Source: JAEZDP01 sp964430855
GTDB lineage: Bacteria; Acidobacteriota; Vicinamibacteria; Vicinamibacterales; Vicinamibacteraceae
Length of the DNA: 28,384 nt
Assembly: GCA_964430855.1 (NCBI GenBank)
Contig: CAYSHC010000043.1
Location: 1-28,384 of the forward strand
Direction of reading: 5' to 3'
Shown here: piece after piece, positions 22,621-28,384 of the stretch
Layout of the letters: each line of letters begins with the position of its first letter
How positions within the stretch are numbered: position 1 is the stretch's first letter
The notes under the pieces: generated by a model
Databases searched by the model: none
What the model was told of the DNA's origin: nothing
Seen by the model: the letters and a program-made list of their open reading frames with translations, nothing else
Made by a program: the position numbers and the translations under genes

Positions 22621-23880
22621 GTGACGAGACCACGCCCACCGCTCAGGATCCTGATGCTGGCCCCTGAGCCGTTCTTCGAGCCTCGCGGCACCCCGTTCAG
22701 CGAGTACCACCGGATCAAGGCGCTCGTCGAGGACGGCCACCAGGTCGACCTGGTGACCTATCCGTTCGGCCGGGCGGTCGACCTGCCCAATCTCCGCATC
22801 ATCCGGACGCTCAAGCCGCCGTTCATGCGTGGCGTGCCGATCGGCCCGTCCTTCCAGAAGATCGTGCTGGACGTGCTGCTGACGTTCACGGCGCTGCGGG
22901 TCGCGTTTGCCGGCGGGGTGCGCTACGACGCCGTCCACTCGCACGAGGAGGCCGGGGTGCTGGGCGTGTGGCTGGCGCGGCGGCTCGGGATCCCGCACCT
23001 CTACGACATGCACTCGAGCCTGCCGCAGCAGCTGGGCAACTTCCGCTACTCGCGGTCGCGGCTGCTGCGCTGGATCTTCGCCCGGGCCGAGCGCCTCATG
23101 GTGCACGGTTCGGAGGTGGTCATCACCATCTGCCAGGATCTCCAGGACACGGTGCACGAGATGGGCGCAGGCGACCGCGCCGTGCTGATCGAGAACGTGA
23201 TGGGCGGCGACGTGGACTCGACGCCCGGCCCGGGAGCGGCGGCGGTGCGCGCGCAATGGGGGATTGCGCCCTCGCAGCCGCTGGCGCTCTACACGGGGAC
23301 GTTCGAGAAGTACCAGGGCCTCGATCTGCTGATCGACGCCGGGGTGCTGCTGGGCAGGCGACTCCCCGACGCCCGCATCCTCGTCGTGGGCGGGACGCCC
23401 GACCAGGTGGCCGCCGTGGAGGCGCGCGCCCGCGAGGCCGGCGCGCCGCTCGTGTTCACCGGCCAGCGCCCGCCGCACGAGATCCCGCACTTCGTCGAGG
23501 CCTGCGACGTGCTCGTGTCGCCCCGCATCTCCGGGACGAACACGCCGCTCAAGATCTACTCCTACATCCGTTCGGGCCGGCCCATTGTCGCCACCGACCT
23601 GCGGACCCACACGCAGGTGCTGTCGCCCGACACGGCCGTGCTCGTCCCGCCGACGCCGGAGGGACTGGCCCAGGGGCTCCAGCAGGCGCTCACCGACGCG
23701 GGCCTGCGCGAGCGCCTGGCCACCGCTGCCGCGCGCCTGGCAGAGGACCGCTACAGCCGGGCGTCCTACGTCGCCCGCACCCGGCGGGCCTACGACATGC
23801 TCACGCGCCGCACCGAGCCTGCCGCCACGGTGGTCGGCGTCGCCGGGCAGGCGGCCGGCGGGGGCCGCGAACCGAGGTGA
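22621..23880 (+). CDS. Glycosyltransferase family 4 type (GT-B fold)
   Basis: A 419-residue protein starting at GTG 22621, after the likely promoter; ATG 22498 is in frame but its extra peptide is Arg/Pro-rich and non-conserved. The N terminus (LRILMLAPEPFFEPRGTPFSEYHRIKALVEDGHQV) shows the acceptor-domain Gly loop and the GTP.S motif found in group-1 transferases of surface polysaccharide clusters. It continues with AVHSHEEAGVLGVWLARRLG and HLYDMHSSLPQQL. The C-terminal domain has LYTGTFEKYQGLDLLIDA, LVFTGQRPPHEIPHFVEACDVLVSPR and the nucleotide-sugar site TNTPLKIYSYIRSGRPIVATD. It transfers a sugar from a nucleotide donor to a membrane-lipid or glycan acceptor on the cytoplasmic side. The stop overlaps the next gene by GTGA. 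Confidence 0.92.
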   Translation: MTRPRPPLRILMLAPEPFFEPRGTPFSEYHRIKALVEDGHQVDLVTYPFGRAVDLPNLRIIRTLKPPFMRGVPIGPSFQKIVLDVLLTFTALRVAFAGGVRYDAVHSHEEAGVLGVWLARRLGIPHLYDMHSSLPQQLGNFRYSRSRLLRWIFARAERLMVHGSEVVITICQDLQDTVHEMGAGDRAVLIENVMGGDVDSTPGPGAAAVRAQWGIAPSQPLALYTGTFEKYQGLDLLIDAGVLLGRRLPDARILVVGGTPDQVAAVEARAREAGAPLVFTGQRPPHEIPHFVEACDVLVSPRISGTNTPLKIYSYIRSGRPIVATDLRTHTQVLSPDTAVLVPPTPEGLAQGLQQALTDAGLRERLATAAARLAEDRYSRASYVARTRRAYDMLTRRTEPAATVVGVAGQAAGGGREPR

Positions 23881-24869
23881 CCGTCCTCGTTACCGGCGCC
23901 ACCGGCTTCACCGGCGGGCATCTCGCGCGGGCGCTGCAGCGCCGCGGCCATGCCGTCCGGGCGCTGATCCGTCCCCGCACGGCCCAGCGCCCGGTGACCG
24001 CCGCCCTCCGGACGGCGGGCATCGAGGTCGTCGAGGGCGCCCTCACCGACGCCGCGGCTGTCGCGCGCGCCTGCGAGGGCGTGGACGTCGTCTACCACAT
24101 CGCGGCGACGTACCGCGAAGCGGGCCAGCCCGACTCCGCCTACTACGAAATCAACGTCCAGGGAACGCTGAACGTGCTCGAAGGGGCGCGCCGCGCGGGC
24201 GCCCGCCGCATGGTGCACTGCAGCACCGGCGGCGTGCACGGCCACGTGGAGCATCCGCCGGCCAACGAGGACGCGCCGTTCAACCCGGGCGACGTCTACC
24301 AGGAAAGCAAGGTGGAGGCGGAGCGGGCCGTGCGGCGCGAGGCGGAGCGCACCGGAATGGACGTGGTCATCGCACGGCCCATCGGCATCTACGGCCCCGG
24401 TGACACGCGGTTCCTGAAGATGTTCCGCGGCATCTCGCGCGGGCGGTTCCCGATGCTGGGCTCCGGCGAGGTGTTCTACCACCTCACCTACATCGACGAC
24501 CTGTGCGAGGGCTTCCGCCTGTGTGGCGAGGTGCCGGCGGCGGCGGGCCGCACCTACATCCTGGCGGGGCCGCGCTACACCACGCTGAAGGAGCTCGTCG
24601 CGCTCATCGCGGCGGAGCTCAAGGTGAAGCCGCCGCGCCTGCGCCTGCCGGTGTGGCCGGTGTGGCTGGCCGGCGCCATCTGCGAGGCGATCTGCGTGCC
24701 GCTGCGGATCCCGCCGCCGCTCTACAGGCGGCGCGTAGACTTCTACACGAAGAGCCGCGCATTTGACACCACGCGCGCGCGCACCGAGCTCGGGTTCGAG
24801 CCGGCGGTGGACCTGCCGGAGGGCATCCGCCGCACCATCGCGTGGTACCGGGCGGAGGGACTGTTGTGA
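23877..24869 (+). CDS. Extended short-chain dehydrogenase / NAD-dependent epimerase-like protein
   Basis: A 330-residue protein from GTG 23877 (GTGA with the preceding gene). The Rossmann motif GATGFTGGH (residues 7-15), DVVYHIAATYRE, the Ser of HCSTGGVHG (near 116) and the catalytic YQESK (Tyr141, Lys145) are all present. ARPIGIYGPGD and VFYHLTYIDDLCEG are typical of the extended SDR family with NDP-sugar or sterol/hopanoid-type members. PPRLRLPVWPVWLAGAI and the later RVDFYTKSRAFDTTRARTELGFEP resemble dihydroflavonol-reductase and HpnA-like proteins as well as sugar epimerases. The sandwich position between two glycosyltransferases favours a sugar substrate, but the sequence alone does not settle it. 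Confidence 0.88.
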   Translation: MTVLVTGATGFTGGHLARALQRRGHAVRALIRPRTAQRPVTAALRTAGIEVVEGALTDAAAVARACEGVDVVYHIAATYREAGQPDSAYYEINVQGTLNVLEGARRAGARRMVHCSTGGVHGHVEHPPANEDAPFNPGDVYQESKVEAERAVRREAERTGMDVVIARPIGIYGPGDTRFLKMFRGISRGRFPMLGSGEVFYHLTYIDDLCEGFRLCGEVPAAAGRTYILAGPRYTTLKELVALIAAELKVKPPRLRLPVWPVWLAGAICEAICVPLRIPPPLYRRRVDFYTKSRAFDTTRARTELGFEPAVDLPEGIRRTIAWYRAEGLL

Positions 24870-26056
24870 TTCGGGTGCTGCACGTCTGCGACCACCTGGG
24901 GTGGACGGGCTCGCGGATGCATGGCGTCAAGCGCCTCTTCGCGTGGATGCTGCCGCGGTTCGACACGAGCCGCTTCGAGGTGGATCTCGTCAGCCTGCGA
25001 CGGAAGGACACCTCGGAGGACGCGCTCGAGCAACTCGGCATCAGGGTCACCTACCTGCACAAGGGCAAGTTCGACCCGGCGACGCTCACGGCGCTCCTGA
25101 AGGTCATCGACCGCCAGAAGACGGATGTCCTCCACCTGCACGGCTATGGCGCGACGACGTTCGGGCGCCTGGCGGCGGCGATGCGGGGCATCCCGGTGGT
25201 CCTGCACGAGCACGCCAACCATGTGACGACGCCCTGGTTCCAGCAGGTGGCCGACAGGCTGCTCGCGCCCTGCACCGACATCGCGATCGCCGTCTCGCAG
25301 TCCACCGCCGATTTCACGATCCGGGCGCGCAAGGTGCCCGCCGAGCGCACGCGCGTCGTGTATCTGGGGTCGCCGCTCGACGAGTTCGGCCGCGCCAGGA
25401 GCGCCGAGGAGGTCGCGGCGGCGCGCCGGGCGCTCGGCATCGCCGAGGGGACGTTCGCCGTCGGAACCGTGACGCGGCTGATGCCGGCCAAGGGCAACAC
25501 CTACCTCGTGCAGGCCGTCCGGCCGATCGTGGACGCGATTCCGTCCGCGCACGTGTACATTGCGGGCGAGGGCGAGCTGCAGGGCGCGCTCGAGGCCGAG
25601 GGGCGCCAACTCGGCGTCAGCGACCGGCTGCACTTCCTGGGCTTCCAGCGCGATGTCGGCCAGGTGCTCAGCGCCTTCGACGTCGTCGTGTTCCCGTCGC
25701 TGGCCGAGGGGACGCCGCTGACGGCGTTCGAGGCCCTGGCGATGGGGAAGCCGATTGTCGCCACCGACGCCGACGGCCTGCGCGACATCCTGACCGACGG
25801 CATCGACGCGCTGGTCGTTCCGCGGGCGCAGGCGCAGCCCCTGGCCGACGCCGTGGTCCGCCTCGAGCGCGACCCCGCGCTGCGTCAGACGCTCGGCGCC
25901 GGCGCCAGGCGGACCGGCAGCCGCTACGACATCCAGGCCTTCGTGGACAAGATGGAGCGCCTCTACACGCTGCTCGCCGAGAAGTCGCGGGCGACACGGC
26001 GACGGGTTGCCCTCGAGGAAGATCTCAGCTTCCTCGACGGAGGGCCGGTGCGGTGA
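24866..26056 (+). CDS. Glycosyltransferase family 4 type (GT-B fold)
   Basis: A 396-residue protein from GTG 24866 (GTGA overlap). The N terminus reads VIRVLHVCDHLGWTGSRMHGVKRLFAW, with the Gly-rich loop that faces the acceptor. DVLHLHGYGATTFGRLAA and VLHEHANH follow, then VGTVTRLMPAKGNTYLVQA. The donor site is VFPSLAEGTPLTAFEALAMGKPIVATD, with the E-x7-E pattern (Glu in AEG and FEA) of retaining GT4 enzymes. About thirty charged residues (SRATRRRVALEEDLSFLDG) form the tail, probably unstructured. It likely adds the next sugar in the glycan started by the upstream transferase. Sugar and linkage unknown. Confidence 0.92.
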   Translation: MIRVLHVCDHLGWTGSRMHGVKRLFAWMLPRFDTSRFEVDLVSLRRKDTSEDALEQLGIRVTYLHKGKFDPATLTALLKVIDRQKTDVLHLHGYGATTFGRLAAAMRGIPVVLHEHANHVTTPWFQQVADRLLAPCTDIAIAVSQSTADFTIRARKVPAERTRVVYLGSPLDEFGRARSAEEVAAARRALGIAEGTFAVGTVTRLMPAKGNTYLVQAVRPIVDAIPSAHVYIAGEGELQGALEAEGRQLGVSDRLHFLGFQRDVGQVLSAFDVVVFPSLAEGTPLTAFEALAMGKPIVATDADGLRDILTDGIDALVVPRAQAQPLADAVVRLERDPALRQTLGAGARRTGSRYDIQAFVDKMERLYTLLAEKSRATRRRVALEEDLSFLDGGPVR

Positions 26057-28026
26057 ACACGCCGCGGCTCGCCCCGGTGGGCCGAACCTGGCAGCATCCC
26101 GGCGTGCTGGCGACGCTGATCGTCGGCGCGCTGTTTTTCGGCTTCGCGCTCACCGTGAAGTTCCCGGTCGTCGCGTTCGGCTTCCAGAGCGACGAGTCCA
26201 CCTACTACAGCCTCGGCCACAGCTTCGCGAAGGACTTCGACGCCCAGTTCCGGCGCGAGGATCTGGTGCGCGTCTGGAAGGAGTTCCCGACCGGCCCGCA
26301 GGGCATCTTCCTGAAGAAGGGCCGTCAGGTGTGGCTGGAGGGGCAGTCGTCGTTCCCGTTCGTGCGGCTGGCGACGGCACCCGACCACCGCAGCGATCGC
26401 CTCTACTACGGCAAGAGCTTCATCTATCCCCTCGCCGCCGCCCCGTTCATCATCCTGTTCGGGACCAACGGGTTCCTGGTGCTGCACGCGATCCTGCTGA
26501 CCGCGTGCTTTGCGGCCTGCTACGCGTTCGTCCGGGCACGATCGAGCGAGGCGTCGGCCATCACGTTTGCCGTGGCGTTCCTCTTCGCCTCGGCGGCGCC
26601 CGTGTACTTCGTCTGGCTGACGCCCGAGCTGTTCAACCTGGCCACGGTCCTGCTCGGCCTCTTCTTCTGGGCGTACAAGGAGGTCGCGCCCCCGCTCGTG
26701 CCGACGGGGACGCGCACCGACGCCTGGCGCCGCCTGCTGCGCGGGCCGTGGTCCGACGTGATCGCCTGCGTGCTGCTGGGCGTGGCGACGTTCTCCAAGC
26801 CCCTCAACGTCCTGGCGGCGGCGCCGGTGCTGGGCCTCGCGCTGCTGCGGCGCCAGTGGGGCAGGGTCGCGGCGATCTGCGTCGCGTTCGTTGCCTCGAC
26901 GGCCGGTCTGTTCGTCGTGAACCTGCTGAGCTCGGGCGACTTCAACTACCAGGGCGGCGAGCGGGCGACCTTCTACCACGCGTTCCCGTTCCAGACGCCC
27001 GACGCGACGTTCGACAAGCTGGGCGAGGTCAGGGCGACCGACGGCCTGCTGACCGAGGTCATCTTCAACAGGGACGTGCTCACGACGGTCCTGCCCTGGA
27101 ACGTCCTGTACTTCCTCGTCGGGCGGCACACGGGCCTCGTCCCCTATTTCTTCCCGGGCGTAGCCGTGCTCGTCGCGTTCCTGCTCGCGGGCCGGCAGCG
27201 GCGCGAGCCGTTCCAGTGGCTCGTGCTGGTGACGCTCGCGCTGGCCGCCGTCGCGTTGCTCGTGTACATGCCGTTCACCTACTCGGGGGGCGGCGGGCCG
27301 GTGGGCAACAGGTACTTCATGGGTTACTACGCCCTGTTCCTGCTGCTCGTGCCGGCGGCGCTCACGCCGCGGCTGGCCGTGCTCGCGGCGGCCGGGGGCG
27401 CGCTGTTCACCGCGCAGCTGGTCTTCAACCCGTTCTTCACGTCGTTCTTCCCGGCGACGCACCCGAAGTACGGGCCCTTCAGATGGCTGCCGATCGAGCT
27501 CTCGCTCGTCAACGACCTGCCGGTGAACGTCACCCCCTCCCGGGCCAAGCAGCCGCTCGGCGGCGAGCCGCCCGTTCAGGCGTACTTCCTCGACGACAAC
27601 GCGTACAACAGGGAGGGGGAGTGGTTCTGGGTGCGCGGCGAGTCGCGCGCCGACCTGATCCTGCGCGCGCCGGCGCGGCCGCACCCGGACGGCGCCTTCA
27701 CGACGCTGGCGCTCGAGGCCCTCGAGATCGAGCTGGCCAACGGCCCGGCGCCGTCGGTCGTGACGATCGACACGGGCGCCGAGCGCCTGCGCGTGGAGCC
27801 CGGCGCGAGCAACTCGCAGACCGTCCGCGTGGCGATGCCGGAAGGGTTCCCGTACAAGGCGGTGCCGGGCCAGCCGATGAACCGCGTCTACGCGATCTCG
27901 ATCGCGGCGAGCCACGGGTTCATCCCGATGTTCGACGAGGCAGGGCAGCGCGACAACAGGTTCCTGGGGACGCGGGTGCGGATCGTCCCCGTCTATCGGG
28001 ACGACCGCTACACGCCGCCACGGTAG
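26053..28026 (+). CDS. GT-C-like multi-spanning membrane glycosyltransferase candidate
   Basis: A 657-residue protein from GTG 26053 (GTGA overlap). About eleven hydrophobic segments lie within residues 18-480. After the first comes FGFQSDESTYYSLGHSFAKDFD (43-63) with adjacent Asp47 and Glu48, the acidic loop typical of ArnT/PMT-like GT-C enzymes that bind the lipid-phosphate donor's metal or catalyse transfer. YGKSFIYPLAAAPFIILFGTNGF and WLTPELFNLATVLLGLFFWAYKE support the class. The final 175 or so residues (from LPVNVTPSRAKQPLG) form a soluble beta-rich domain likely in the periplasm, odd for plain ArnT. The last gene of the operon, it could transfer a lipid-linked sugar outside the inner membrane. 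The stop TAG merges with a palindromic repeat. Confidence 0.83.
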   Translation: MNTPRLAPVGRTWQHPGVLATLIVGALFFGFALTVKFPVVAFGFQSDESTYYSLGHSFAKDFDAQFRREDLVRVWKEFPTGPQGIFLKKGRQVWLEGQSSFPFVRLATAPDHRSDRLYYGKSFIYPLAAAPFIILFGTNGFLVLHAILLTACFAACYAFVRARSSEASAITFAVAFLFASAAPVYFVWLTPELFNLATVLLGLFFWAYKEVAPPLVPTGTRTDAWRRLLRGPWSDVIACVLLGVATFSKPLNVLAAAPVLGLALLRRQWGRVAAICVAFVASTAGLFVVNLLSSGDFNYQGGERATFYHAFPFQTPDATFDKLGEVRATDGLLTEVIFNRDVLTTVLPWNVLYFLVGRHTGLVPYFFPGVAVLVAFLLAGRQRREPFQWLVLVTLALAAVALLVYMPFTYSGGGGPVGNRYFMGYYALFLLLVPAALTPRLAVLAAAGGALFTAQLVFNPFFTSFFPATHPKYGPFRWLPIELSLVNDLPVNVTPSRAKQPLGGEPPVQAYFLDDNAYNREGEWFWVRGESRADLILRAPARPHPDGAFTTLALEALEIELANGPAPSVVTIDTGAERLRVEPGASNSQTVRVAMPEGFPYKAVPGQPMNRVYAISIAASHGFIPMFDEAGQRDNRFLGTRVRIVPVYRDDRYTPPR

Positions 28027-28048
28027 GGACGGCTCTCCGAGCCGTCCC
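28026..28048. repeat. Perfect palindrome overlapping the stop codon (TAGGGACGG family)
   Basis: Arms GGGACGGCTC (28026-28035) and GAGCCGTCCC (28039-28048), loop TCC. The G of the gene's TAG stop is the first base of the palindrome. The same core occurs at 28144 and, on the other strand, at 12888. A terminator or mRNA-end hairpin role is possible; no T-run follows. Confidence 0.85.
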
Positions 28049-28136
28049 GGCAGGTCGGCGAGTCGGCAGGTCGGCTACCGCGAGTCAGCTGGTCGGAGCC
28101 CTCGGCGTGCGGGCAGATCAGGCCGACGAGCTGACT
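28048..28136. repeat. Short direct and inverted repeats between two palindromes
   Basis: CGGCAGGTCGGC occurs at 28048-28059 and again at 28064-28075. Further on AGTCAGCTGGTCGG (28083-28096) and CCGACGAGCTGACT (28123-28136) form an inverted repeat with one mismatch and a 26-base loop. The block lies exactly between the palindromes at 28026 and 28144, so the whole 139-base stretch looks like one composite element and not gene sequence. Confidence 0.7.
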
Positions 28137-28143
28137 TGCTGAC

Positions 28144-28164
28144 GGACGGCTCTCCGAGCCGTCC
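28144..28164. repeat. Second perfect palindrome of the pair
   Basis: Arms GGACGGCTC (28144-28152) and GAGCCGTCC (28156-28164) with loop TCC, same orientation as the copy at 28026. Together they bracket the composite element upstream of the TtcA-like gene. Confidence 0.85.
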
Positions 28165-28187
28165 CTGCCCCATCGGCGGCGTCCGCG

Positions 28188-28193
28188 TAGACT
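28188..28193 (+). promoter_or_regulatory. Candidate -10 element TAGACT before the TtcA-like gene
   Basis: TAGACT ends ten bases before ATG 28204, with no Shine-Dalgarno sequence in between except a weak GAAG. The spacing matches the short-leader pattern seen at 9981-9990, 14074 and 15814. No -35 was recognised. Confidence 0.35.
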
Positions 28194-28203
28194 GTGAAGT
28201 GAC

Positions 28204-28384
28204 ATGGCGTATTCCTCCCCGCTCGAAGCCCGCGTCGCGAAGAAGGTGGCGAAGGCCAGCATCGACTTCGGCCTGATCGAGGATGGCGACCGCATCATGG
28301 TCGGCCTCTCGGGCGACAAGGACAGCTGGGCGCTCTTCCAGACGCTCGACGTGATCCGCCGTCGTGCGCCGATCCGCTTCTCCC
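28204..28384 (+). CDS. TtcA-like PP-loop ATPase (tRNA 2-thiocytidine type), N-terminal part
   Basis: The gene begins at ATG 28204 and runs off the window after about 60 residues. The start MAYSSPLEARVAKKVAKASIDFGLIEDGDRIMVGL is typical of the TtcA/TilS-like tRNA thiolation and lysidine group. The pyrophosphatase loop is LSGDKDSWAL, where the usual second Gly of SGGxDS is Asp. TtcA thiolates C32 of some tRNAs with the aid of an iron-sulfur cluster; the later CxxC motifs are beyond the edge, so the exact family member cannot be checked. It follows the composite repeat and is probably its own transcription unit, unrelated to the glycan operon. Confidence 0.75.
   Translation, partial: MAYSSPLEARVAKKVAKASIDFGLIEDGDRIMVGLSGDKDSWALFQTLDVIRRRAPIRFS

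Noticed and set aside
19845..22718. A 957-codon open frame on the minus strand across both lipoprotein B and the flippase-like gene
   Set aside because: It is out of frame with two clear genes, is very Arg/Ala-rich, and is the expected result of few stop codons in G+C-rich DNA.
25963..27915. A 650-codon minus-strand frame opposite the last glycosyltransferase and GT-C-like genes
   Set aside because: It mirrors coding positions of real genes and reads as charged low-complexity protein.

Overview
This is a G+C-rich bacterial window (close to 70% by eye) with densely packed genes and many GTG starts. Many neighbouring genes overlap by four bases, the stop of one sharing GTGA or ATGA with the start of the next. 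The gene content is envelope-oriented: glycosyltransferases, flippase-like membrane proteins, lipoproteins and an outer-membrane barrel. That content, with the base composition and a short intergenic palindrome beginning TAGGGACGG, fits an Acidobacteriota genome, perhaps of the Vicinamibacteria. The placement is inference from style and is not proven by any marker gene. No tRNA, rRNA, insertion sequence, prophage or CRISPR array was seen, and no gap longer than about 235 bases lacks a gene.

Region 1 (1-7577, + strand) looks like one translationally coupled sugar-modification operon. It holds the end of a polyprenyl-phosphate-type GT2 glycosyltransferase, a hexapeptide acyltransferase, a glutamine-dependent asparagine-synthetase-like amidotransferase, a DegT/DnrJ aminotransferase, a PglD/NeuD-like sugar N-acyltransferase, a BKACE (DUF849) beta-keto-acid cleavage enzyme and a multi-spanning membrane protein. 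The aminotransferase, acyltransferase and BKACE genes overlap one another. This suggests that an amino sugar is made and then acylated, possibly with an unusual acyl group.

Region 2 (7452-18053) is a patchwork of short operons on both strands. A GlpD-like dehydrogenase and a GT2 enzyme lie on the minus strand. Divergent from them are a methyltransferase and a two-lobed TolB-like propeller lipoprotein. A radical SAM protein, a methyltransferase with an LPG-synthase-TM flippase-like protein, and a GT-C-like membrane protein follow. Several of these genes have a -10-like hexamer only 5-10 bases before the start codon, as in leaderless or very-short-leader mRNAs.

Region 3 (18161-22435, - strand) encodes cell-surface proteins. 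There is a small outer-membrane barrel followed by a lipoprotein (A). Upstream lies a second, larger lipoprotein (B), beside another flippase-like protein. A and B have unrelated linkers and different numbers of Fn3-like domains but share a near-identical 131-residue C-terminal domain that I do not recognise. They also share an 81-bp stretch identical at the DNA level.

Region 4 (22621-28026, + strand) is a second coupled glycan operon: glycosyltransferase, SDR epimerase/reductase, glycosyltransferase, GT-C-like membrane protein. It ends in a palindromic repeat cluster (28026-28164), after which a TtcA-like ATP pyrophosphatase begins and runs off the window. Related palindromes lie between the convergent genes at 12749-12908. 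At two genes the stop codon TAG is itself part of the repeat.
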